Shown here piece after piece: positions 17,409 to 26,636 of a stretch of DNA of 64,000 nt (the first letter of the stretch is position 1; each line of letters starts with the position of its first letter). The stretch is from assembly GCF_900112355.1 (NCBI RefSeq), contig NZ_FOLM01000001.1, positions 541,276 through 605,275 of the forward strand, read 5' to 3'. The notes beneath the pieces were generated by a model, which was not told the DNA's origin, made no database searches, and saw nothing but the letters and a program-made list of their open reading frames with translations. The DNA is from Streptomyces aidingensis (GTDB taxonomy: Bacteria > Actinomycetota > Actinomycetes > Streptomycetales > Streptomycetaceae). The position numbers were made by a program, and so were the translations under genes.

Positions 17409-20400
17409 ATGCACGTGAGCCTCTCTGTCCCGTCACCCGACATACCAGCCGCGGAACCCGCCCCGCGCCCCGTGGACCCCGGGGCGTACCGACTGGTGCG
17501 CCGCCGGCCGCCCGCCGGGGGCGCCGGTCTCCCCACGGTGGACGCACATCAGCGCCGCGTGGTTGAGCACCCCGGAGGGCCGCTGCTGGTCCTCGCCGGC
17601 CCCGGGACCGGCAAGACCACCACTCTGGTGGAGGCGGTCGCCGCGCGCGTCCACCGTGGGACTGATCCTGAGCGGATCCTGGTGCTCACCTTCAGCCGCA
17701 AGGCCGCGGTGGATCTGCGCGACCGGATGACGGAGCGGCTGGCCGAGCGCGCCCCGCGCGCCACCACCTTCCACTCCTTCAGCTACGCCCTGCTGCGCGG
17801 CCACTCCGACCGCTCACTGTTCGCCGAGCCGCCGCGCCTGCTCTCCGGCCCGGAACAGGACCTCTACCTGCGGGAGCTGCTGGCCGGCCAGCCCGAGCTG
17901 GCGCGCGCCGGACGCGGTATCGACTGGCCGCCCGACCTGCGCGCCTGTCTGACCACCCGGGGCCTGGCCGACGAACTGCGCGCGGTGCTGGCCCGCACCC
18001 GGGAACTGGGCCTGGACCCGGGCACCCTGGGCGGCTTCGCCCACCGCACCGGCCGCCCCGACTGGTATGCCGCGGCCCGCTTCATCGCCGAATACCTCGA
18101 TGTCACCGAGCAGCAGGGAGTGATCGACTACACCGAGCTGGTGCACCGAGCGGTCCGGCTCGCCGAGGGTTCCGGCGACCCCGCCGGGACCGCCGCAGCC
18201 GCCGCAGCCGCCGCAACCGCCGGAACCGCGGAGACCGCCCGCCGCATCCGCGAGTCCTACGACGCGGTCTATGTGGACGAATACCAGGACACCGACCCGG
18301 CCCAGGTACGGCTGCTGCGCGCGCTGGCCGGAGAGGGCCGCGACCTGACCGTCTTCGGCGACCCCGACCAGTCCGTCTACGCCTTCCGCGGCGCCGATGT
18401 GAACGGCATCCTCGGCTTCCGCGACACCTTCCGCACCCGGGACGGCCGCCCCGCCCCGGTCGCGGTGCTGCGCACCTGCCGCCGCTCCGCAGCCGAACTG
18501 CTGTCCGCCACCCGGCTGATCACCCGCCGGATGCCGCTGCCCCGGCTGCCCGCCGACACCGTGCGCGCCCACCGCGCACTGGAGCCCACCCGGCCCGGCG
18601 GATCGGTGCGCGCGCTGACCTTCCCCACCCCCGGCGCCGAACTGGACAACATCGCCGACCTGCTGCGCCGCGCCCATCTGGAGGATGGCATCCCCTGGGG
18701 CGAGATGGCCGTGCTGGTCCGGGCCGGCCACCGCACCCTGCCCTCCGTCCGCCGCGCCCTGACCGTGGCCGGCGTCCCGGTGCACACCGACGGCGACGAC
18801 GTGCCGCTGCGCCACGAACCCGCCGTCGCCCCGCTGCTCACCGCGCTGCGCGCGGTGGCCCGCCCGGAGGGGCCGGCCACCGACACCGCCGTCGCCCTGC
18901 TCACCTCCCCGCTGGGCGGCATGGACGCCACCGATCTGCGCCGCCTGGGCCGGGCGCTGCGCGCCGAGGAACGTGCCGCCGGCCACACCCACCCCGCGCC
19001 CTGGGACGAACTGGTCACCCGCGCGCTGGCCGAGCCCGAGCGGCTGATCGCCCACGACCCGGCGTACGCGGCCGGCGCCCAGAAGCTGGGCCAGTTGCTG
19101 CGCAAGGCCCGGGAACGGCTGGCCGGCGGGGCCAGCGCCGAGGACGTGCTGTGGGAGCTGTGGGACGGCACCGACTGGCCGCACCGGCTGGCCCGCGCCG
19201 CGCACCGCGGCGGCCCGGCCGGGCGCAACGCCGACCGGGACCTGGACGCCATCTGCGACCTGTTCGACGCCGCCGCCCGGGCCGAGGAACGCGGCCACGG
19301 ACGCGGCGCGCTCAACTTCCTCGCCGAGCTGGAATCGCACGACATCGCCGCCGACACCCGCACCCCGCGGCCGGTGCGTCCGGACTCGGTGCAGCTCATG
19401 ACCGCCCACCGGTCCAAGGGACTGCAGTGGCGCCTGGTGGTGGTGGCCGGGGTGCAGGAAGGCCTGTGGCCGGACCTGCGCCGCCGCGGCTCACTGCTGG
19501 AGGCCGACCGCATCGGCCGGGACGGGCTGGCCCCGCCGATGTCCTCGGCCGCGCTGCTGGCCGAGGAGCGCCGGCTGTTCTACGTGGCCGCCACCCGCGC
19601 CCGGGAGCGGCTGATCGTCACCGCGGTGCGCGGCGGCGACGACGGCGACCAGCCCTCCCGCTTCCTCACCGAACTGGGCGCCGAGCCGGAGGACATCACC
19701 GGCCGCCCGCGCCGCCCGCTGGCCGTGCCCGCCCTGGTGGCCGAGCTGCGCGCCACCACGGTGGACCCGCAGGCGTCGCCGGCCCTGCGCCGGGCGGCGG
19801 CCCGGCGGCTGGCGAAGCTGGCCGCGCTGCGCGACGAGGACGGCGGCCCGATGGTGCCCGGCGCCCATCCGCAGCGCTGGTGGGGACTGCGCGAGCCGAC
19901 CCGCGGGCCGGTGCCGGTCCGCGACCCGGAGCGGCCGGTGGCGCTCACCGGCAGTGCGCTGGAGCAGTTGACCCAGGTCTGCTCGCTGCGCTGGTTCCTG
20001 GGCCGGGAGGTGCACGCCGAGGGGCCGCCCGGCACCGCGCAGACCTTCGGCAATGTGCTGCATGTGCTGGCCGACGAGGTGGCCTCCGGCGCCACCCCCG
20101 CCGACCTGGAGGTGCTGCAGTCCCGGCTGGACGGGGTGTGGGACTCGCTGGTGTTCGAGGCGCCCTGGCAGTCCCGGCAGGAACGGGAGGACGCCCGGGC
20201 GGCGCTGGAGCGCTTCCTGGCCTGGCATGTGCAGCACCGGGACGCCGGCCGGCTGCCCGTCGCCTCCGAGGAGGGCTTCGACATCACCCTGCCCGCCGGG
20301 CAGGTGGAGGTGCGCATCCGCGGCACCTGGGACCGCATCGACCGGGACACCGAGGGCCGGGTGTACGTGGTCGACTTCAAGACCGCCCGCACCCCCGCCA

Positions 20401-20744
20401 CCGGCCCGGAGGCCGTCCGTCACCCGCAGCTCGCCGTCTACCAGCTCGCCGTCGCCGCCACCGCCGATGCCACCGCGGACAGCGCCGACCGGCTCGGCGG
20501 CGCCGAACTCGTCTATCTGCGGGCCGGCGCCGCCCAGCGCGACGGCGGCGACACCCGCCCCGCGGTGCGCCGCCAGCCGCCCCTGGAGGGCGAGGGCGAG
20601 GCCCGCATCCGGGAGGTGCTGGCCGAGGCGGCCGGCCGGGTGCTGGACGAGCGGTTCGCGCCGCGCACCGGCGACCACTGCGGCCACTGCTCCTTCCGCA
20701 CCGCCTGCTCCGGCCACCCCGAGGGCCGTCAGACCGTGGAGTGA
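17409..20744 (+). CDS. adnA: ATP-dependent helicase-nuclease subunit AdnA
   Basis: A 1111-residue UvrD-family helicase fused to a RecB-type nuclease. It is one half of the AdnAB complex that resects double-strand breaks in actinobacteria. Helicase motifs are GPGTGKTT (near residue 64), DEYQDTD (near 290), FGDPDQSVYAFRGAD, TAHRSKGLQW and VAATRARERL. The C-terminal nuclease has GTWDRID...VVDFKT (near 986). One Cys near 858 (TQVCSLRWF) and three at the end (CGHC then C after five residues, near 1091) match the iron-sulfur staple of AddB-type nucleases. I chose ATG 17409; the frame is open to ATG 17217, but that extension is low-complexity. A lipoprotein gene separates it from adnB. In S. coelicolor the locus is reported to be essential. 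Confidence 0.9.
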   Translation: MHVSLSVPSPDIPAAEPAPRPVDPGAYRLVRRRPPAGGAGLPTVDAHQRRVVEHPGGPLLVLAGPGTGKTTTLVEAVAARVHRGTDPERILVLTFSRKAAVDLRDRMTERLAERAPRATTFHSFSYALLRGHSDRSLFAEPPRLLSGPEQDLYLRELLAGQPELARAGRGIDWPPDLRACLTTRGLADELRAVLARTRELGLDPGTLGGFAHRTGRPDWYAAARFIAEYLDVTEQQGVIDYTELVHRAVRLAEGSGDPAGTAAAAAAAATAGTAETARRIRESYDAVYVDEYQDTDPAQVRLLRALAGEGRDLTVFGDPDQSVYAFRGADVNGILGFRDTFRTRDGRPAPVAVLRTCRRSAAELLSATRLITRRMPLPRLPADTVRAHRALEPTRPGGSVRALTFPTPGAELDNIADLLRRAHLEDGIPWGEMAVLVRAGHRTLPSVRRALTVAGVPVHTDGDDVPLRHEPAVAPLLTALRAVARPEGPATDTAVALLTSPLGGMDATDLRRLGRALRAEERAAGHTHPAPWDELVTRALAEPERLIAHDPAYAAGAQKLGQLLRKARERLAGGASAEDVLWELWDGTDWPHRLARAAHRGGPAGRNADRDLDAICDLFDAAARAEERGHGRGALNFLAELESHDIAADTRTPRPVRPDSVQLMTAHRSKGLQWRLVVVAGVQEGLWPDLRRRGSLLEADRIGRDGLAPPMSSAALLAEERRLFYVAATRARERLIVTAVRGGDDGDQPSRFLTELGAEPEDITGRPRRPLAVPALVAELRATTVDPQASPALRRAAARRLAKLAALRDEDGGPMVPGAHPQRWWGLREPTRGPVPVRDPERPVALTGSALEQLTQVCSLRWFLGREVHAEGPPGTAQTFGNVLHVLADEVASGATPADLEVLQSRLDGVWDSLVFEAPWQSRQEREDARAALERFLAWHVQHRDAGRLPVASEEGFDITLPAGQVEVRIRGTWDRIDRDTEGRVYVVDFKTARTPATGPEAVRHPQLAVYQLAVAATADATADSADRLGGAELVYLRAGAAQRDGGDTRPAVRRQPPLEGEGEARIREVLAEAAGRVLDERFAPRTGDHCGHCSFRTACSGHPEGRQTVE

Positions 20745-20888
20745 CGGACCGGCCACGGTTCCGCAAAGGTCCGGGGACGGGAGGAACCGGAGGGCGGTGC
20801 ACGGCGTGTCAGACCCGTGTGATCGGATCCGGGGGCACACCCCGGCCGGTGCCACCGCCGGACAAAAGCACGCCTAGGAGAAGCACTG

Positions 20889-21606
20889 ATGTCAGCCACC
20901 CGCAAGAAAGTCCTGCTCACGGCCGCCACCGCCGCCCTTCTGCTGACCGGCACCACGGGCCTGCGGGGAGGACAGCGGCGCACTGGACGGCCTGTCCGCG
21001 GAGCAGGTCATCGACAAGGCCCGGGAATCCATGCAGTCGCTGACATCGGTGACCATGAAGGGGGAGATCAACCAGTCCGACGGCAGCGTCATGGAGATCG
21101 ACCTCTCGATGAGCACGGACGGCGAGTGCCGCGGCACCATCGTGTTCGACGGCGCCGGGGTCCGGTTCATCCAGGTGGACGGCTCCGCCTACATGCAGGC
21201 CGACGACGCCTTCTGGTCCGAGCAGAGCGGCGGGGACGGCGCCGCCATCAACGACCTGCTGGCCGACCGCTGGGCGCGGATGCCCTCCGAGCAGGGCATG
21301 GGCGAGATGTGCGACCTCAACGCCTTCCTGGAGGACCTGGACGAGGACGGCGACGACAAGGAGCCGCAGGTCTCCGAGGGCGAGAAGATCGACGGCAAGG
21401 CCACCGTCAAGCTCACCACGGTCGAGAACGACGAGACCACCAACGCCTACATCGCCGACTACGACGACGCCTACATCCTCCGCATGGTCAAGGAGGACGG
21501 CGACGAGCCCGGCCAGATCGACTTCACCGACTTCAACAAGAAGTTCGACATCAAGGCCCCCTCCGAGGACGAATCCGTCGACTTCGAGGCCCTGCAGCAG
21601 CAGTGA
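20889..21606 (+). pseudogene. LppX/LprAFG-like lipoprotein gene with a one-base frameshift at the lipobox
   Basis: ATG 20889, preceded by AGGAG at 20876-20880, begins a typical signal peptide (MSATRKKVLLTAATAALLLT). After about 23 codons the frame runs off into Arg/Gly-rich nonsense. Removing one G from the GGG at 20957-20959 joins the signal to the conserved frame, giving ...GTTACGEDSGALDG with a lipobox Cys, followed by LSAEQVIDKARESM and a beta-rich domain ending at 21606. The intact product would be 238 residues. The second frame holds GEINQ..., FDGAGVRFIQVDG and an acidic C-terminus, as in LppX_LprAFG-type lipoproteins. Either the gene is broken or the base is a homopolymer sequencing error. 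The body frame shows normal codon bias, which suggests recent loss or an error. Confidence 0.75.
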
Positions 21607-21651
21607 CCTCCGGCGGACCGGTGTCGGTGCGGGGTACTAGCCTCTTGCGGC

Positions 21652-24600
21652 GTGTCGCTTTCGTCCTTCCGCCGGCCGGCGGCCGGGTCCGTCCGGCTGC
21701 GGGATCCCGAGGAGCTCAAGGAGCTGCTCGGGATCCCGTTCACCCCCGAGCAGCTCGCCTGCATCACCGCGCCGCTCGCCCCGCAGGTCATCGTCGCGGG
21801 CGCCGGCTCGGGGAAGACCACGGTGATGGCCGCCCGGGTGGTGTGGCTGGTGGTCACCGGCCAGGTCGCGCCGGAGCAGGTGCTGGGCCTGACCTTCACC
21901 AACAAGGCGGCCGGTGAGCTCGCCGAGCGGGTGACCGCGGCGCTGCACAAGGCCGGTGTACTCGACCCGATGGACACCGGGCCGGCCGCCGCCGCGGAAC
22001 GGGCGGCCGGGGGGACGGCCGGTGAGGACGAGAGCCCGCCGGGCGAACCGGAGATCTCCACCTACCACGCCTTCGCCGGGCGGCTGCTCACCGAGCACGG
22101 CCTGCGCATCGGCATCGAGCCGGCCTCCCAGCTGCTCGCCGACGCCTCCCAGTTCCAGCTCGCCGCCGAGGTGCTGCGGTCCGCCCCGGCCGCCTTCGCC
22201 GCGCCCACCAGCCTCTCCGGCGCCCCCCGCCGCTTCCCCGACCTGGTCGGCGATCTGATCCAGCTCGACGCCGCCCTCTCGGAACACCTGGTGGAGCCGG
22301 CCGATCTGCGCCGGTTCGACCAGACCCTGCCGGGGCGGCTCCCCGGCCCCGACACCCTCTTCCCCCCGGCCGAGGGCGGCCGGCGGCCCCGCCGGCTGCG
22401 CAAGCAGGAACGGGAGGAGATCGCCCGCACCGCCGAGGCCGCCCGCGGCCGGCTCCAGCTCCTGGAGCTGGTCGAGGAGTACCGGGCCCGCAAGCGCTCC
22501 CGCGATCTGCTCGACTTCGGCGACCAGATCGCGCTCTCCGCCCGCCTGGCCCGGGACACCCCCGAGACCGGCCGGGCGCTGCGCGAGCGCTACGCCGTGG
22601 TCCTGCTCGACGAGTACCAGGACACCTCGGTGGCCCAGCGCATCCTGCTCTCCGGCCTGTTCGGCTCCGGCACCGGCCACCCGGTCACCGCGGTCGGCGA
22701 TCCCTGCCAGGCCATCTACGGCTGGCGCGGCGCCTCGGTGGCCAATCTGGACGACTTCCCCGGCCACTTCCCGCACGCCGACGGCACCCCCGCCACCCGC
22801 TTCACCCTCAGCGAGAACCGCCGCAGCGGCGGCCGGCTGCTCACCCTGGCCAACCGGCTGGCCGCGCCGCTGCGCACCCACCACCCGGGCACCGCCCCGC
22901 TGCGCCCGGCCGACGGCCAGGAGACGGACGGCCGGATCCGCGTCGCCCTGCACTCCACCCACGCGGAGGAGCTCGACTGGCTGGCCGGCAGCATCGCCCA
23001 CCTGATCGACACCGGCACCCCGCCCGGTTCCATCGCCGTGCTCAGCCGCACCGCCCGCGACTTCCCGGAAATCCAGCGGGTGCTCGGCGAACGCCGCATC
23101 CCGGCCGAGATCGTCGGCCTGTCCGGGCTGCTGCATCTGCCGGAGGTGGCCGACCTGGTGGCGGTCTGCCGGGTGCTGGCCGACCCCACCGCCAACGCCG
23201 CCCTGGTCCGGCTGCTCAGCGGGCCCCGCTGGCGCATCGGCCCGCGCGATCTGGCCATGCTGGGCCGCCGGGCCCGCGAGATGGTCCGCCGCCCCGGGCC
23301 CGGGGAGGAGGACGAGGACCAGGACGCGCTGCGGGACGCCGCCGCCGGTGCCGATCCCACCGAGACCGTCTCGCTGGCCGACGCCCTGGACACCTTCGCC
23401 GGGGGCGACATCCGCGAACCCGACGACGGGCTGCCGTTCTCCGACGAGGCCCGCATCCGGTTCGCCCACTTCGCCGCCGAACTGCGGGAGCTGCGGCGCA
23501 CCCTGAGCGATCCGCTGATGGACACCCTGCACCGGGTGCTCGCCGTCACCGGGCTGGACATCGAGCTGTCCGCCTCGCCGCAGGCCCTGGCCGCCCGCCG
23601 CCGGGAGACCCTGGACGCCTTCCTCGCGGTGGCCGCCGACTTCGCCTCCGGCCGCCGCCGCACCGCGCTCGACCAGGACGCCACCCTCCCGGCCTTCCTG
23701 GCCTATCTGCGGGCGGCCGAGGAGCACGACAACGGGCTGGACTCCACCCTGCCGGCGGCCGGCAGCGGCGAGAACACCGTCAAGGTGCTCACCGCGCACC
23801 GGGCCAAGGGCCTGGAGTGGGACGTGGTGGTGCTGCCGGGGCTGTACGAGGGGCGGGGCGGCTTCCCCTCCACCCGCATCCAGGAGTCCTGGCTGAAGTA
23901 CGCGCACACCCTGCCCGGGCCGCTGCGCGGGGACGCCGCCACCCGGCCCGCCATCGGCGAGTGGTCCCCGGAGGGCCTGGAGTCCTACCACGACCAGGAG
24001 AAGTCCCACACCGCGCTGGAGGAGCTCCGCCTGGCCTATGTCGCCGTGACCCGTCCGCGTTCCCTGCTGCTGGCCTCCGGCCACCGCTGGGGTCCGGAGC
24101 AGAAGCGGCCCCGGACCCCCTCCCCGTATCTGGATCTGCTCCGCGAGTACTGCGAGCGCGAGCCGGCCGCCGGTGAGGTCGAGGTCTGGGCCGGGGAACT
24201 CCCGGAGGGCGCGGAGAACCCGGTGCTCGCCGAGGAGCGGGAGGAACTTCTCTGGCCCATGCCGCTGGACGAGGAGGCCGCCCGCCGCCGCCGGGAGGCC
24301 GCGGAACTCGTTCTCGCCGAACTCCGCGCCCTGCCCGCCACCTCCGCCGCCCCGGCCGCCCCCGCCGCCCCGGCCGTCCCGCACCAGACCGCCGCCGGCC
24401 CGGAGGCCGGCGGCGCCCCGCCGGCCGCGGACGACAGCGGCGGGCTGACGCCCGAGGAGCTGCGTGCCGTGGCCTCCTGGGACCGCGACCTGGAGGTGCT
24501 CGCCACCGAGCTGCGCCGGTCCCGGCAGCGGGTGCGCGAGGTGGAGCTGCCGGTCTCGCTCTCCGCCTCCCAGCTCCAGCGGCTGGCCGCCGACCCCGAC

Positions 24601-25173
24601 AGCCTGGCCCGCGAGCTGGCCCGCCCCATGCCCCGCCCGCCGCAGCCCGCCGCCCGCCGCGGCACCCGCTTCCACGCCTGGGTGGAGTCCCGCTTCGAGG
24701 AGCTGGCCCTGCCGCTGCTCGGCCTGGAGGAGCTGCCCGGCGGGGACGAGCCGGGCGGCGAGCCCGACACCGACCAGGAGGTCCGGGACGAGCGCGATCT
24801 CGAAGCGCTCAAGGAGGCCTTTCTGCGCACCTCCTGGGCCCGCCGCACCCCGTACCGGGTGGAGGTGCCGTTCCAGCTCCGGATCGCCGGGCACACCATC
24901 CGCGGCCGGATGGACGCCGTCTACCGGGACGGGGACCGCTACGAGATCATCGACTGGAAGACCGGCCGGGACCAGAACGCCGACCCGCTCCAGCTGGCCA
25001 TCTACCGGGTCGCCTGGTCCGAGCGGCGCAATGTGCCGGTGAACCAGATCTCCGCGGCGTTCCTCTATGTCCGCACCGGCGAGCTGGTCCGCCCCTACGC
25101 CCTGCCGGACCGCACCGGCCTGGAGCGCATCCTGCAAGGGGACACGTCCTGGTCCCTGAACGCGCCCGGTTAG
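21652..25173 (+). CDS. adnB: ATP-dependent helicase-nuclease subunit AdnB
   Basis: A 1173-residue partner of AdnA. The Walker A motif GAGSGKT is at residues 50-56; DEYQDTS is near 320; motif III is GDPCQAIYGWRGAS; LTAHRAKGLEWDVVVLPGL and VAVTRPRSLL follow. A Pro/Ala linker near 900 leads to the C-terminal RecB-family nuclease with RGRMDAVY and IIDWKTGR (near 1099). It lacks the terminal Cys cluster present in AdnA. The GTG start at 21652 is the first in frame and gives a sensible N-terminus (MSLSSFRRP); no strong ribosome site precedes it. nudC begins ten bases after its stop. AdnAB acts at double-strand breaks in the cytoplasm and is the actinobacterial counterpart of RecBCD/AddAB. Confidence 0.9.
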   Translation: MSLSSFRRPAAGSVRLRDPEELKELLGIPFTPEQLACITAPLAPQVIVAGAGSGKTTVMAARVVWLVVTGQVAPEQVLGLTFTNKAAGELAERVTAALHKAGVLDPMDTGPAAAAERAAGGTAGEDESPPGEPEISTYHAFAGRLLTEHGLRIGIEPASQLLADASQFQLAAEVLRSAPAAFAAPTSLSGAPRRFPDLVGDLIQLDAALSEHLVEPADLRRFDQTLPGRLPGPDTLFPPAEGGRRPRRLRKQEREEIARTAEAARGRLQLLELVEEYRARKRSRDLLDFGDQIALSARLARDTPETGRALRERYAVVLLDEYQDTSVAQRILLSGLFGSGTGHPVTAVGDPCQAIYGWRGASVANLDDFPGHFPHADGTPATRFTLSENRRSGGRLLTLANRLAAPLRTHHPGTAPLRPADGQETDGRIRVALHSTHAEELDWLAGSIAHLIDTGTPPGSIAVLSRTARDFPEIQRVLGERRIPAEIVGLSGLLHLPEVADLVAVCRVLADPTANAALVRLLSGPRWRIGPRDLAMLGRRAREMVRRPGPGEEDEDQDALRDAAAGADPTETVSLADALDTFAGGDIREPDDGLPFSDEARIRFAHFAAELRELRRTLSDPLMDTLHRVLAVTGLDIELSASPQALAARRRETLDAFLAVAADFASGRRRTALDQDATLPAFLAYLRAAEEHDNGLDSTLPAAGSGENTVKVLTAHRAKGLEWDVVVLPGLYEGRGGFPSTRIQESWLKYAHTLPGPLRGDAATRPAIGEWSPEGLESYHDQEKSHTALEELRLAYVAVTRPRSLLLASGHRWGPEQKRPRTPSPYLDLLREYCEREPAAGEVEVWAGELPEGAENPVLAEEREELLWPMPLDEEAARRRREAAELVLAELRALPATSAAPAAPAAPAVPHQTAAGPEAGGAPPAADDSGGLTPEELRAVASWDRDLEVLATELRRSRQRVREVELPVSLSASQLQRLAADPDSLARELARPMPRPPQPAARRGTRFHAWVESRFEELALPLLGLEELPGGDEPGGEPDTDQEVRDERDLEALKEAFLRTSWARRTPYRVEVPFQLRIAGHTIRGRMDAVYRDGDRYEIIDWKTGRDQNADPLQLAIYRVAWSERRNVPVNQISAAFLYVRTGELVRPYALPDRTGLERILQGDTSWSLNAPG

Positions 25174-25183
25174 GCTTGCCGGT

Positions 25184-26134
25184 ATGGGTACGCACTCGGA
25201 CAATGCCGTCCGGCCGGTCCTGCTGACCGGCAACGGGGGGATCGACCGCTGCTCCGGCCGCCGCCTGGACGAGGTGTGGCTGGCCGCCGCCTGGAGCCAC
25301 CCGACCACCCGGGTGTTCGTGGTCTCCGGCGGCCAGGCGCTGGTCGAGGGCAAACCCGACGGGCGCACCGAGCTGGTGATGACCCCGTCCTTCGACGCCC
25401 CGCTGACCGAGGCGCACCGCTATTTCCTGGGCGAGGACGCCGACGGCGTGCGCTATTTCGCCCTGCAGAAGGACAGCCTGCCGGGGCGGATGGACGACAC
25501 CGCCCGCCCGGCCGGGCTGCGCGAGGCCGCGGCCCTGCTCGACGAGCGGGACCAGGAGCTGCTGGTGCACGCCGTGGCGCTGGAGAACTGGCAGCGCATG
25601 CACCGGTTCTGCTCGCGCTGCGGCGAGCGCACGGTGATCGCCGCGGCGGGCCACATCCGCCGCTGCCCGGCCTGCGGCGCCGAGCACTATCCGCGCACCG
25701 ACCCGGCCGTGATCATGCTGGTGACGGACGCCGAGGACCGGGCGCTGCTGGGGCGCCAGGTGCACTGGCCGCCGGGCCGCTGGTCCACCCTGGCCGGCTT
25801 TGTCGAACCGGGGGAGTCCATAGAGGAGGCCGTGGTCCGCGAGGTCGCCGAGGAGGCCGGCATCCCGGTCACCGGCGTCGAGTACCAGGCCAGCCAGCCC
25901 TGGCCGTTCCCGTCCTCGCTCATGCTGGGCTTCTTCTGCCGCACCGCCGGCTCTCCCGAGCCGCATATCGACGGCGACGAGATCGAGCAGGCCCGCTGGT
26001 TCTCCCGGGAGGAGCTGCGGGCCGCGATCGAGTCCGGCGAGATCCTGCCCCCGTACCGGATCTCGATCGCCTCCCACCTCCTGGAGCTCTGGTACGGCAA
26101 GCCCCTGCCCACGGCCGTCCGCGACCCGGGCTGA
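25184..26134 (+). CDS. nudC: NAD(+)/NADH diphosphatase NudC
   Basis: A 316-residue Nudix hydrolase that cleaves NADH to NMNH and AMP and can remove NAD caps from RNA. The zinc ribbon (CSRC near 142, then CPAC) precedes the Nudix box GFVEPGESIEEAVVREVAEE (from about 205). The NADH-specific motif SQPWPFPSS follows about 17 residues later, which separates NudC from general Nudix enzymes. ATG 25184 lies ten bases after the adnB stop, so the gene is probably expressed with adnB. Its convergent neighbour is mycoredoxin, 25 bases away. Confidence 0.95.
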   Translation: MGTHSDNAVRPVLLTGNGGIDRCSGRRLDEVWLAAAWSHPTTRVFVVSGGQALVEGKPDGRTELVMTPSFDAPLTEAHRYFLGEDADGVRYFALQKDSLPGRMDDTARPAGLREAAALLDERDQELLVHAVALENWQRMHRFCSRCGERTVIAAAGHIRRCPACGAEHYPRTDPAVIMLVTDAEDRALLGRQVHWPPGRWSTLAGFVEPGESIEEAVVREVAEEAGIPVTGVEYQASQPWPFPSSLMLGFFCRTAGSPEPHIDGDEIEQARWFSREELRAAIESGEILPPYRISIASHLLELWYGKPLPTAVRDPG

Positions 26135-26159
26135 GCCCGGGAGCGACGCGGAGCCGGGG

Positions 26160-26402
26160 TCAGGCGGTGAGCTTGGCCTTGACCTGGGCGACGCTCGGGT
26201 TGGTGAGCGTGCTGCCGTCGGCGAAGATCAGCGTGGGCACGGTCTGGTTGCCGTTGTTGGCCTTTTCGACCAGGGCGGCGGCGTCCGGGTTCTCCTCGAT
26301 ATTGACCTCGTTGTAGAGGATTCCCTCCCGGTCGAGCTGGCCCTTCAGCCGTCGGCAGTAACCGCACCACGAGGTGCTGTACATCGTCACCGTGCCCTGC
26401 AT
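26160..26402 (-). CDS. mrx1: Mycoredoxin (mycothiol-dependent glutaredoxin-like protein)
   Basis: An 80-residue thioredoxin-fold protein. The N-terminal active site is CGYC (in STSWCGYCRRLK), the mycoredoxin-1 signature. The cis-Pro loop TVPTLIFADGSTLTNPS is also characteristic. It reduces mixed disulfides between proteins and mycothiol, so the organism should make mycothiol, as actinomycetes do. ATG 26402 has GAGG a few bases upstream. It lies between nudC and uvrD2, as in the mycobacterial arrangement, and is divergent from uvrD2 with a 234-base gap in which I recognise no specific site. Confidence 0.92.
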   Translation of the reverse strand: MQGTVTMYSTSWCGYCRRLKGQLDREGILYNEVNIEENPDAAALVEKANNGNQTVPTLIFADGSTLTNPSVAQVKAKLTA

Positions 26403-26636
26403 GGCCTCGACGTCCCTTCCGTGTCGGTCGGCGGTGGTCCGGCGGACGATCCGGCAAGCGATCATGCCGCCCGCACCCCGTGCCCATGGCGGGCTCGGGG
26501 TGCCTCCCCGGGAACGCCGGTGATGCCGTGACCATTCCCGGCCGGTGTTCCCGCAGTGTCCCGGGCCGGGCGCGGTATGACAATCGTCTGCGGGGTGTGG
26601 ACAACGGAGCCCGGGGTGTCCGCGGAAGGTGGCAGC

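Noticed and set aside
21637..25368. A 1243-codon minus-strand frame opposite adnB
   Set aside because: The plus strand shows a full set of helicase and nuclease motifs in adnB; the antisense product has no domain and is Gly/Val/Leu low-complexity.
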